NCBI GenBank assembly: GCA_000231825.2
Contig: JH720373.1
Location: forward strand, 172,285-236,284
Origin: Tetrahymena elliotti 4EA
Taxonomy: Eukaryota > Ciliophora > Oligohymenophorea > Hymenostomatida > Tetrahymenidae
Length of the DNA: 64,000 nt
Direction: 5' to 3'
Part shown: positions 36,700-48,726 of the stretch, piece by piece
How the letters are laid out: each line of letters begins with the position of its first letter
Numbering within the stretch: the first letter of the stretch is position 1
Position numbers and translations under genes: made by a program
The notes under the pieces: model-generated
Seen by the model: the letters and a program-made list of their open reading frames with translations, nothing else
Databases searched by the model: none
What the model was told of the DNA's origin: nothing

Positions 36700-38668
36700 A
36701 TATCTTTACTTGACATAAACTAGGATCCTAATCCTTATGTTCCTATTTTGCCAATATGATTCTCCCTTTTAAAAATTTTTGAAAATAAATAGAGAATTAA
36801 GAAATATTTAAGAGAATGAGAAAAACCTAAATAAAATAATAGTCAGATAAATCTGAGTCATAAAAAAATGAGAATTTTGAAAATGTAAAAAAAAAAATAA
36901 TGAGCCACTTTTACCCAAATTAGTAAATGAGCATAATTCAAAAAAGCATAAATAATATTTAAAAAATATTTCTACTTAAGGTTAAGAGTTAAATTTTAGA
37001 GACTAGAGCATTTTGCTAGGCATCCTAATCCTTATGCACCCACCTCTTCAATCTTATTTAACCTTTAAATAAACAAAATATAATTGAATAAAGAAATATT
37101 TAAAAAAATAAAAATCTGAATTCAAATTGAAAACATCAACTAATTAATATAAATTAATTAGCTCAAATAATATCAAATAAACTAATCCAAATTAGAGCAC
37201 AACAAATATCAATCCAGTAAATTAACCAAAATTATTCAGGTAGGAGCTCATAAATTAAATTCTATTGAGATACTAAAATGCAAAATATCATTGAATCACT
37301 GTTTTTACTTTAGGTAAAGTGTCAAATTTTAGAGTAGAGCACTTTGCTAACTTAGGTCCTAATCCTTGTGCACCCATCCCTTCAATACTGTTCCATCTTT
37401 GAAAAAATGATGGATATAAATATTTTTTAAAAAAATATTGAAAAAAAGCAGAAAAACATAAAAATGAGAAAGAATTAAATTTGAAAGCATCAAAAATCAG
37501 CCAACACAACAAATATCAAGTAAATTAACACAATACAGTCAGTCATTCATAATTCAAAGTTTTTTTATTGAAAAATGAGTAATAAATATTAAAACGCTCT
37601 TTTTACCTGAGGCCAAGAGTCAAATTTTTGAGATTAGAGCATTTTGCTAACTTTGATCCTAATTGTTTGACCCCATAATCACCAATACTATTTAACCTTT
37701 AACAAAATAAAAAAATAAAATATAGAAACGTTTAAAGAAAGAGATGGAGATAAATATGGAATTAAATTTAAAAATATCAAAATAAAAATTAAGGAATAAA
37801 CCCAGAAAATATTAAGTATCCCAACTATCCAAAATTAGTCAGAAAAAGCTCATAAATTAAAGTCTTTATTTATAATACACAATTAACATTGAAACACTAT
37901 TTTTACGGGAGTTTAAGTGTCAATTTTTAGAGATTAGAACATTTTGCTAATTTAGATCCTAATCCTTTTGCTCCTAATTCTCCAATTTAATTAAACCTTT
38001 TACAAAACAATAAAATAAAACTTGCCTGGATAATCATAAATTGGGTAGGCACCCTTTATAAGTAGGGTAAAATGTATTTTCATATATTGGGATAAAATGT
38101 CAAGCAGGTTCTAATAGTTAGTGCCCAGCCCAATATATCCAGGTTTTACAGTACATGAAATGAAGAAATATTTAAAATTAAAGGAAAATGCGATTTAAAT
38201 TTAAAAATATGAAATAAAAATTTGTAAATTAAAGATTTTATTCATTAAAAAATGGTGAGTTAGGTAGGTATTTCATATTAAAACACTATTTTTATGTTAG
38301 GTTAAGATTCAAAGTTTAGAGATTAGAGCATTTTGCTAACTCAGATCCTAATTTTTTTGCGCCTATTTAGCCAATGCTATTGGAGCTTTAAAAAATTAAA
38401 AAAGTACGTATTAAAAGATTAACAAATAAGAAAATGATTTAAATATAGGTTAAATTTGAAGATTCAAATTAAAATTAATGAACTAAGCAAAGAAATTAAA
38501 ATTAGTCAGTCAATTAGTAGCTCATAAATTAAAGTCTTTATTTATAATACACAATTAACATTGAAACACTATTTTTACGGGAGTTTAAGTGTCAAATTTT
38601 AGAGATTAGAGCATTTTGCTAACTCTGATCCTAATTCTTAGGCACCTATTTGACTAATTCTATTTAAA
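36700..38668 (-). pseudogene. array of seven single-LRR exons, partly decayed
   Basis: On the minus strand seven similar exons lie about 280-330 bases apart: 38668-38579, 38385-38296, 37996-37907, 37696-37607, 37396-37309, 37062-36976 and a degraded one starting at 36765. Four are exactly 90 nt. Each encodes one RI-type LRR of 30 codons, e.g. SIGDYGVKQLGSKLAKCSNL followed by KNLTLGLR. Acceptors leave one base and donors two, so exons are phase-symmetric. Introns of about 200-310 nt also resemble each other; 37846-37906 and 38518-38578 look identical. Exon 2 has AT for the donor GT, exon 5 is 88 nt (two-base loss), and the last exon hits a disruption. No start, kinase part or stop exon is visible, so this is a fragment or pseudogene rather than a complete gene. 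Confidence 0.75.
38025..38143. mobile_element. MITE-like inverted-repeat element in LRR array
   Basis: A 119-bp block relatively rich in G and C starts CCTGGATAATCATAAATTGGG and GTAGGCAC, and ends with GTGCCCAGCCCAATATATCCAGG. The ends are imperfect reverse complements (CCTGGATA, ATTGGG and GGCAC/GTGCC match). It lies within the intron between LRR exons 2 and 3; other introns of the array lack it, so it is an insertion. There is no coding capacity. Its family is unknown. Confidence 0.55.
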
Positions 38669-39447
38669 CTTTTATCAAACAAAACATAATTCAATGAATA
38701 AATGTTTTAAAAAAAAATGTGGATAAATTTACATTTATTCCAAAAAAAAAAACACTCAAATAAACTTCTGTAAGAAAACAAGGATTTCATATTTAAATGG
38801 CATACTATGATTATTAAAATATAATCATCTTTTTTAATTGATTAAAATTCATTCTCTTACAAGTCAAGTTAAGAAAAGTTAATTTTTTTTTGAATCTGAA
38901 AATTGAAATTTGTTTAAAACAACAAAGAAAGACTTAATCTAAAATATTGATAATTTAAGTTGCTTTTTTTGGTATATTTAAAAATTTGGTATTGAGTTTA
39001 GTTTCAAATTAGTTTTTTTATTTTTCTTTGAAACTCTACTCTATCAAAATAAAGCTGAAAAAATGTAGCTCATTTTGATGATAGATTTTATTTTTGAAGT
39101 AATTTAGATAGAAATTAGTTTGAAAATATTTTAATTCTGAATAAAACTCTTTTCTTAAATGAGTATTTTTAGAGCAAATACGATTATAGGTTTTTGTTGA
39201 CGATTAGATTTATTCTTTAGTTTTGAAGCTATTTTGGTGGTTACAGCAATTACTGAAGATAGATATGTAAAGAAAGGATTTATGTTTTGTAAGATAATTT
39301 ACTGTTTTAATTGAAAGTCATTGGAAATAATATATTTAAATTACAATAAATATTACTAATTTTTATAAATTATCAATCAACATTAGGTTTCATTTCAAAG
39401 TCACATTAGCTTTAAAACTAATTATTTGATATTCTTTGAAAAGAAAT
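38669..39447. other. intergenic, no gene supported
   Basis: AT-rich stretch between the first LRR exon and the kinase-TPR gene. I looked on the minus strand for a 5' exon of the LRR array and found none with convincing composition. Confidence 0.45.
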
Positions 39448-42400
39448 ATGAGAGGACAATAAAAATTTACATAAAGCACTAGTAAAAATATATATATTAA
39501 ACCATCAATCATTGGATTAGGAGATCCCCTTTAAAAAGTTGGTTTGCAATAAGCATAATAGATAAATTAAATTCCTTTAAATAATTAAAATAAAAATACT
39601 ACTCAAGCATAATTAGATTTCAAGAAAGGTCCTTCAAAAGAAACGCATAATTTTAGGTCTCTTGGGAGAGGTTCATTCATTATTTATATTATGATTTATT
39701 TCATTTTATACTTCTAAATTATAAATTAATTCTATTATTATTGATTAGGTAAATAAGCTAGTAGTCAGTAAAGTAAATTAGATGATTTCATAGCATTGCC
39801 TTTGATAAAAGGAAATAGTGTTTAAAATAAATAAGAAGATGTATAAGCTTATGGTATTAATTAACAAAAGAGCATAGCTAGTCAAATAAAATAAATAAAT
39901 GATCTAAATAATCCATTTTAGTTTTAAGTAAGTAAGTAGTCTGAATAATATAGCAATGTATATAAATAAAAAGTAATGAAATAAAACTAAATAATGAAGA
40001 GAAAATTAAAAGAAAATGCTTCTTAAACACAATCAAGTTATGTACCTTTTACCACTAAAAGGTAGGAGGTATAGATTCAACAAAATTCCCTTAGTCTTTA
40101 AATAAATGGAACTTTAAATTAGTAAAAATAAAAGGCTTTACAAGAAACTTTCAAAGCTCAATTTTTGTCACCCTAAATTATCAAGAAAAATTAAACAATA
40201 TAGTAGAGTTAATAAATAGACAATTTGTAAAATTACAACAACAGTGGAATAAATCTGTCCACTTCAAAAGTGTAAAATGGATAAAACGAGAAACAATTTA
40301 ATATAAAATTGAGCAATAAAAGCTTTAGTAGAAGTTCTAGTAAAAAAAAATAAGAATAAAATTTATCTTTAGCAAATATTCCTAGTTCTATGCATTAAAT
40401 CAATAATAACTAATTGGCAGAATCTAGTAATAATTATTTAAATAGTGAAAGAAATAATCTTTCATAAATCTAAAATATTTCTAGAGACTATAAACATGAT
40501 TAGTTACCAGCAAGATCATAAACTGAATAAACAAATGATTCAAATTTGGATGGTGTTACAATAAAAAAAGGATCTAGAAATTAAATAAATAATATGAGCA
40601 AAAGTTAATCAACGAAAGGAGTTAAATTTGATATTAATACTTAGGATTATAAAAACTCTGGCTTAGTTAGTAGTAATTAAGATGAAAAAACAAATAAAAA
40701 ACAAAATGATGACTTGTAAAGTATCTTAAAGAATAAGAAGTAGGAAAGTGCAAGTTCATTTACTTCAGAAGCTTAATAGACATAAAAAACATAACCTACT
40801 TTAAATCAAGACATTCTCAAGTAACCTGAGGTCAGTTAGGTCTTCTCAAGAAAACCAACTTAGAATGTGGATAATTAAACCTTTACAAGAGTTAAAGAAT
40901 AAAATAATTTAAATGATTAATTTTCTAAATTTGATGGAGCACTTAATGATGAAAGTGAAGATAGTTTTGAGTTAGAAGAAAGATTAAATGAGTATAATGA
41001 TGAAGTCAATTAATAAGCTGATTTTTAAAATTAACATGAAAATGAACAAACTATACATGGTATAGAATAAAATTAAGAAAATTAATCTTATGCAACACAT
41101 GGCAATGGTGAAAATTTACAAAATACTCTAACAGAAAATGATAAATAAAATTTAGAAGATATTTAAGAATATGGTTAAATTAATAATTTTGTAGATGATG
41201 GGGCTACTATCAGTTTTAAGTAATAAGTTTAACAAAAGATGAAGGAAAAATAAAGTGATAAGGGATTCTTAAAGAAATTCTCTTTTTAAGATACCAAACG
41301 ATTAACAAAATGTTAAAAAAATACAGATAATTATGTTTAAAGACTAAAATTTATTAAGACATAATACAACTAAAAAGAAAAGAAAATTTATGTATAAAAC
41401 ACATAAAATTAGTAGCAATTTGTTATAGAAATATTCTAAGATGATACTGGAGGAGGTAGATATGACTGGAAGATTAACGATGTGATGTTAGGGGCAGGCT
41501 CATATGGCAGAGTATATAAAACCTTCTGTTAAAAATAAGTTCGTAATTTTGCTCTAAAAATGATTAATTTAGACGATTTCGAAAGTGATTAAGCCTTGGA
41601 TGTAATTAATGAAATCTGCCTACTCAAATCCATTAGAGGTCACCAGCCTTTCATTTAGCTTTAAGATGTTTTTGGGTTAGAAAGAACTAATTGTAAGAAT
41701 TTTCATTTCAAAATCCAATTTTTTATTGATTATCTGAATCAAAAAATTAAAATTTACATTTATTTTTCAATGAAAAATTGAATTTGCATTTATTTATTTT
41801 CTTCATTAAAAAAAATAAATAGAAAAAACGTTAATTTTAGTGATGGATTATTGTTAGTGTAATCTGATGGAGATCATAAATTATAGGAAGAATGAACGAT
41901 TGAATTGGAAAGAAGAAGAGCTAATGTTTATATTTAAGCAGATGCTAGATGGTATTAAATTATTATAAGAGAAGGGAATATGTCACAGAGATTTAAAAAT
42001 GCAGAATATTCTGTTTAGTGCAAAAGACAGTAAGTATAAAATAGGAGATTTTAGTGAAGGAAAATTCTTGTAAAAGACAAAGTTGGAAGAAACTTAATAA
42101 GATTAAATAGTAGACTAAATGCTTCACAGTTTTAGAGGTACTTGGAAATATTTGTCTCCAGAACTCAGTACAGCCCTAAAATATATTGAAGATGTCAGTG
42201 TATATGATCCTTACTTAAGTGATTTATATTCTCTAGGAGTTTTGTTTACAGATTTAATTACTTTGGATGAAGTTAAATTCTAAACCAAAGTTACCAATGG
42301 AGATAAATCAATAAATAATACTAATTATATGATATAGATCTAGGCTTATTTGACTGCTTGCATACAAAAAAATTAAAACCAAAAAGTTTGTTAAATGATC

Positions 42401-44439
42401 CTTTGTCTCTTAAATGAAAATCCTGAAAATAGGAAACAATATGTTGATATTTTAAAAGCCTATGAATTAGAAAATGATCTTTCACAAGTAGTCCTTCAAT
42501 AAGATAAAGATATTTCATTAGAAATTGAAAATTAAAGAGAAAACTCTAAAGTAATGTCTCAATATTAAAAAGCCAAAAAATTATTTATTATTGCAGAAGG
42601 TTATGAAAAAATTCTTAAATATGAAAGAGCCATTGAAGCATATTAGCAAGTTCTTTAAGGTATTTATTTCTTCATTTTTCTAAATTTTAGATTTTATTTC
42701 AATAAATTTTTCTTGCTCTTCAAATCAAAAATTTAAAAATTGGAGCAGAGAAATATACGATAGTCTATTTATTTTAGTATTAAATTGCAATAAAAAATAT
42801 GACATTCTTTTTTTGAATTAATATTTTAAATTAATTAAAATTGAATAAAATTTTTTAAATTTTAAATCCTCATCCATCGCCTTGGTTTTTACCCTTAAAA
42901 AGAGGCCTTATTCTTAAATTTAACAAAAAATGGCATAATTAATAAGGATTTTACCATAATTTAAAACGATAATAAATAAATAATAAGCTATATCTAGAAA
43001 GAAATAATCAAAACAAAATTCAATGAATATAATTTATTTATTTTTTAAATTATTTTATTAAATATACATTTAAATGGATCGATCATTCTATTTGAACAAA
43101 AGAGAAATAAAGTTATTGACTTTAATTTTAAATAAAATTTAAAACCTTTTCTTAGATCTAATTATTTTAATTAATTTTTAATATTGAAAATAGCTACTAT
43201 TTATATGAATACGAAGACAATTAGATCAAGAGCTTTGTATAACATTGGAAGATGCTATGAAAAACTAGGATAATTTATAAAAAGCTTAGAGTTTTATTAA
43301 TAATGTTACTATTTTAGAAAAAAGATTTACAAGCCAGATAGTAGAAGAATTGGTATGATTAAACATTCTTAGGATTATTATTAATCAAATAAATATTTTA
43401 ATATAAATAGGAGAGATATTAAATGCCTTGGGTATTGCATACAATAAACTAGGAAATCAGTAAGAATCTAAAAATTTCTATGAACAAAGTCTTCAAATAG
43501 CTCTAAATATTTATGGATAAAATCATATTATTATAGCTAACATGTATAATAACTTAGGTACTGTATACTTTAGTTTAAAACAGTATTCAAAATCAGCTCA
43601 GAACTTTGAGTAGGCAATTTCAATTTTAAAAGCTATTAATTTGGAGTTCTAATCCTATGATATACTCAATAATCTATCAGTAAAATTTTAATGTCTTTTT
43701 TATTTTTTAAATTAAAAAATATGTTTCAAAACAACAATTTTGTTTATTAAAATAGATGGTTTATTTGGAACAATAAAAGTTTGACTCTTCAGAATAATGT
43801 TTAAAAAAAGCTTTAAATATTGTAATTAAGCATGAAGGGGAAGATAATTATAGGCTTATCAACGTTTACATAAATTTAGGAACCTTGATATCTGAACAGA
43901 GGATTGAAGGAGAATAGCAATAAGAATTTAAAGATAGATAATTTAAATCCATAAATTACTTTAAAATTGCAGAGTCTTTATGTATAAAATACTATGGTGA
44001 GTAGTATCATTAGTTAGGAGAAATTTACAATTTAATGGGAATATCTTATTAGAACCTTTAAGATTTTGATAGATCTTTATATTATCTTTTAAAAAGTGAA
44101 GATGTGTTAAAAAATACCAATAATTAAAATATATTATGGCAGACATACTCTATACTTGGAGTTTTGTATAATATGTAAAAGCTCTATGAAAAATCTATAG
44201 AATGTTTCAAGAAATCATTAGAAATTCATGATTTGATTGATAATGATTTACTCAAAAAGGCAGATCTAACCTATAATATTGGTTGCATATATTTATATAA
44301 TAAACAAATGAATGAGACTAAATAATGGTTTGAAAAATCTTTAAGCTATTATGAATAGTTCGATGATATGCACCCAAATATTATTGTTATTAAAAAATAC
44401 TTAAAAAAAATATAATTAAAAGAATTCGATGAAAGTTGA
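39448..44439 (+). CDS. protein kinase with C-terminal TPR repeats
   Basis: Six exons: 39448-39670, 39749-41692, 41823-42659, 43194-43352, 43411-43679 and 43756-44439; 1371 residues. The first 640 are disordered (Gln, Asn, Ser, Lys), with an acidic stretch. The kinase domain spans about 650-930: GAGSYGRVYK from 656, NFALKMI, hinge LILVMDYC, catalytic loop HRDLKMQNILF (Asp779), IGDFSEG (Ser800 replaces Gly of DFG) and GTWKYLSPEL with WK..SPE. The metal-binding Asp798 is kept, so activity is possible. From about 985 a series of TPR-like helical pairs runs to the C-terminus, e.g. ALYNIGRCYEKLGQFIKSLE and NNLGTVYFSLKQYSKSAQNF. TPRs usually bind partner proteins. Exon joins were set by restoring kinase and TPR continuity. 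The 3' end is repeated downstream. Confidence 0.9.
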
Positions 44440-44990
44440 GTTTAATTTTATTCTAAGTAATTAATTCAAATTTATTTGTTGTCTTTAAATATTTATTCAA
44501 TATTAATTAATATTAAAATAAATAATAATTCAATTCTTTAAAGTTTCAACATTGTTTTTTTAATCAAAACTCCTTATTTATACCAAATATATTTTACATC
44601 CAAATATAATTATTATTCGAAATTAATTCAAAAATTACAATTAAAAGATTTTGATTATAACAACATCTTCTATTTTTTTGTCTTTAAATATTTATTAAAT
44701 ATTTTAATATTAAAATATTCAATTGTTACAAATTTCAACATTTTTTTGTAGATGAAAAATTCTTTATTTAAACCAAGTAGTCTATGCATCCAAATATAGT
44801 TATTATTAAAAAGTGCTTAAAAAAATACAACTTAAAGAATCCGATGAAAGTTGAAAATAAAAATATTAGATTATCATCAACAATTACTTCAAAAATATTT
44901 ACAAAATTAAAACAAATAAATAATCTTTCTATTCTTTCAAATTTCAACATTATTTTGAGGATTTTGTTTTGTTTGAAGGGTTTTTGAATA
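44440..44990 (+). repeat. tandem decayed copies of kinase-TPR gene 3' end
   Basis: The last coding segment (MHPNIIVIKKYLKK, 44370-44439) recurs at about 44784-44855 (MHPNIVIIKKCLKK, ending in the same GATGAAAGTTGA string in a shifted frame) and in a more decayed form at about 44590-44660. The flanking 3' sequence (GTCTTTAAATATTTATT, TTTCAACATT) repeats as well, giving units of about 200 bases. I read these as tandem duplications of the gene end plus 3' flank, not separate genes. Confidence 0.75.
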
Positions 44991-45494
44991 GAAATTTTAG
45001 ATGAATTGAAATTAAGTCTTTTATTAGAGTTTTACAAACATAACATATCAAAAAATTTATTTTGAAAATAAATTAAAATATTGTTTTTTGTATCTGAATA
45101 TGTAAAGGTTTCTTGGTGAATATTTTTAGCTTTGTTACATTTCTAATCTAAAATATGAATTATAATGATAAATTATGTATTTTATGCTTAAGGATTAAAA
45201 AGCGATATTTTTCTGATAGAAAAGATTTAAAAAAGTAATTAGTAACTATCCAGTTATAAAAGGAAATATACTCTTTTTTAATATTAATTGATAGGTTTAC
45301 ATCAAAATCAACAGAGAAGCTAAAATAAATTAAACTATTCATTCTTAGTATAATAATTAATCTTTTTTTGATTAAATATTCACATTAATATAAAGTTAGG
45401 AAACAAATAGCTAGACTTAGACCAAGGAGAACATCATAAAAACTAATATTTAAACAAAGCATATCAATTTAATCTTAAGCAAAAATTAAATTGA
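44991..45494. other. intergenic, no gene supported
   Basis: AT-rich spacer before the SPX-EXS gene. The minus ORF 45160-45342 has no recognisable features. Confidence 0.5.
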
Positions 45495-48078
45495 ATGAAA
45501 TTCGCTCAATTAATAGCTTCAAAAACTGTTCCTGAATGGAAGAAATCATATTTAGATTACTAGTTGTTGAAAAAGACATTAATACCTTTTAAGCTCACTC
45601 AGAAATTATGTGTAAAAACTAAATTTTATAAAGGAGAAGAATCAATTAATCTTGTAGGAATGAAGCAAGATGATTAGCAATTCTAAAAATTTTAAGGCAT
45701 GTTTGAAACTAATTTGATATCTGAAATAGATAAAATCAATTAATTTTTCCAATTTAAATTGCTTAATGTCATTCACATTTGGAAAGGTCTCTATGAATCA
45801 TATTTGCTTATCAACTGCAAAAGAAAAAAGTTAGCTTCTGATTTTGACAAGCAATATAAGAACTTAAAAACTGCCTTTCATGCTTTCTATAGATAGATAA
45901 GATTACTAAAAGGGTATGCTGATATCAATAAAGATGGTGTGAGAAAAATATTAAAAAAATACAAGAAATATACAAGATACATTATAACAAATGAAGATCT
46001 CGTTGAGAAGTAATTTATTCTTTTTTTAGTCAATCATATTTTAAAGAATATCAGCAGTATTTAATTTTCATGAATGAATACAAGCATTAATCTTGGCATC
46101 TTAACATCAAGATAAAATGATTCATCTTAAGTTATTTATGAATTATCTTGAAATTTAAATAAAAAAGAATGAAAATTATGAATATTTATTGACTTATTCT
46201 TCTACCTTGAGATTATATTTTTTATGAACAAAATTTATTTGATATTTAATTAGAATTTAGTTCAAAGTGAAAGATGGATTTTTACAGAGAAATGAAGATA
46301 AACTTAATACATTGATAAGTGAAGTAGAAGCAGTGTATCTTAGCTTCTTTCACACAAGATATAATAGAAAAAGAGGTAAAGAAGAATTAGAAAAGGCATA
46401 TAACTTTTAAGGAGATAAAAGCAATCTTTTTATGTTTGGTATTTTCACAGGTCTAGCTATACTGCTTATATGTTTAATTTTTTATGGAGTTTCTTAAGAT
46501 GAAAGCAGCCCAGGAACAGATGCATTTAGTTTAATATTTCCAATTTATCGTGGAATTGGTCTAATTATTTTGTAAATAATTTAGTTTTGATATTATAATA
46601 AATATTCTTTTACAATCAAATGTTAGATATCAATGGCTGATAGGTTGGAATGTGTATATTTGGGAAAAATATTAAGTCAACTATAAGTTAATTTTCAAAT
46701 TTAATCATCACTTTAGTACAGTGTCTCAGATCTTATAGAGAGCTGCTATATTTACTTTTCTCTTTTTGCTTTCATTTTTCGCATTTACAATTGTGAAACA
46801 GCATGATTAACCTACACTCTAAGGAATATTGCCATTATTAGTGTGGGTAGCATTCTTAGGTTATATTTTTTTCCCTTCTGAAAAATGGTTTAATCCTTAA
46901 GGAAGAAAATATTTCTATAAGCTATTGAAATTAATTCTATGCATGCCTTTCAGGAAAATGGAGTTCAGAATAGGTTGGGCAACAGATTAATTGGTATCAT
47001 TTATTACTCCATTAAAAGATCTTGTTACAGCTATCCTCTTTTATACTTGTGATTTCAGCTCTAAATAAACAGCTTCTGATAGTAAATTTTTCACTCTAAA
47101 TTTATTATCATTTAAATTCAATTAATTTAACAGGAACAAGCAGTATTCAATAGATTATTTTAACTGGTTTTGTTATGGCTACTATCCCATCAATTATGCG
47201 TAGTATCTAATGTGTTAGAGCTATGTATGATGAATAAAAATATTTTGGTACTAACAACTTTTATAATTTGCTAAAATATCAAAGTTCTTTATTAACAAGT
47301 ATTTTAAGTTTTATGCTCTCATTAATCAAATATAAAAAATGGGACTCTTATCAAACTCCTTTTCTAGTTGTATGGATTATAAGCTCAGCAGTTTCCACTC
47401 TTTACAGTTACTATTGGGATTTGAAGAAAGATTGGGGATTTTTAACTAATTCTAAGAATAAATGGCTCAGGTAAGATATTTTAATAACAAAAGAATCAAA
47501 TGATTAATTTAATATTTTTAATTTAAAAAGAGATCACTTGGTTTACAAAAACCCTAATATTTACTATGCAGTTTTTATTAGTAATTTTGTGCTACGTCTT
47601 GCTTGGGTTTTCAATATATCACCAGGTTTCTAAGTCAGCTTTATTCCCAATAAAGATTTGTTTAACTTCGTTATTGGTCTATTAGAAATGTTTAGAAGGT
47701 AAAATAAATACTTTATAATTATCATCAAATAACTCAAATAATTTAATTAGATGCTAATGGAATTTATTCAGAGTAGAATTGGAGCATGTTAAAAACTGTG
47801 ATAGTTTTAAAGCTGTTGACGATACTTCTTTGGCGATCAAAAATCTAGATAGCACAATTCAAAAAGATTACTTAGATAGGGATTAGAATAAAATGGATAG
47901 ACTTTAGGAAAAATAAAACTTAATAATGCATAAATAAGCCATGCCTAAACATTTAATAGAAAACATAAAAAATCACTTCTTTTCTAAGTATTATCAAAAG
48001 GATGAATCTAATGAAATCAATAAAATAAATAAAGAAATCAACATATTTAAAAACAGAATATATTCAAAGCATAATTGA
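45495..48078 (+). CDS. SPX-EXS phosphate transporter (XPR1/PHO1 type)
   Basis: Six exons: 45495-46009, 46254-46571, 46627-47081, 47134-47470, 47531-47698 and 47751-48078; 706 residues. The N-terminus is an SPX domain: MKFAQLIASKTVPEWKKSYL, central helices, then DGVRKILKKYKKYTR, where Lys residues bind inositol pyrophosphates in the family, and KLNTLISEVEAVY. Several membrane spans follow. The EXS domain shows IGWNVYIWEKY, FFPSEKWFNPQGRKYF, IPSIMRSIQCVRAMYD and ends RRCQWNLFRVELEHV, the usual C-terminal EXS signature. The family exports inorganic phosphate, gated by SPX. An acidic, Lys-rich tail of about 90 residues follows. Intron 46010-46253 was preferred over a 20-nt alternative because it gives the normal SPX spacing. 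Confidence 0.93.
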
Positions 48079-48726
48079 ATCTATTTTTAAATTATCAAAT
48101 TAATTTTATTTCTTAGTTATCATTTATTATTTTTAAAAAATTATTTTATATTCTCTAATTCTTTCATGTCAAAACATTTATTGTTATTTTTATTAATTAT
48201 TGTTATTTTTATTTTATTAATTATAATAAAAAAATAAATTAGACTTTTTTAATGGTGATACAAATTAAAAATGTTTGGTTTTCAAAATGCTCATTTACTA
48301 ACCCTTTTTTAATCTAAATTCATTAGAATTGCCAAAAATTAAGTGTTATTTTTATTTTATTAATTTGATAATTTAGGTTTTTTTTCGCTTTTTAATCAAT
48401 TTAAGTAATTTATAAGATGAATTCAATCTAGATTTTGTTTTATTAAATCAAAAATCATTGTTAGTTGTTTTTTTATCTATACAGTAGTAAGCAACCAAAA
48501 GAAAAATTAAAGAAATTTTATAATAAATCCAAAAGTTTTTTGAGAAAAAATGTTGAGAAAATCTGAAATCTTTAAATTAAAAATTGTTTTTTGAATGAAT
48601 TGTTTACTTGAAATTATGATAAAAGTTTACTTTAGATATTTTAGATAAAATTTACGAATAAATTTAGATTAATATCTCAATTAATATTAAAAAAATACTA
48701 TTCTTATTTAAATTAAAAATGATTTT
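48079..48726. other. intergenic between convergent genes
   Basis: AT-rich 3' flanks of the SPX-EXS and pseudokinase-MORN genes. No gene is seen. Confidence 0.5.

Noticed and set aside
46010..46029. A 20-nt intron in the SPX-EXS gene
   Set aside because: It keeps the frame, but a 244-nt intron (46010-46253) gives the normal SPX spacing and avoids an intron far shorter than all others here.
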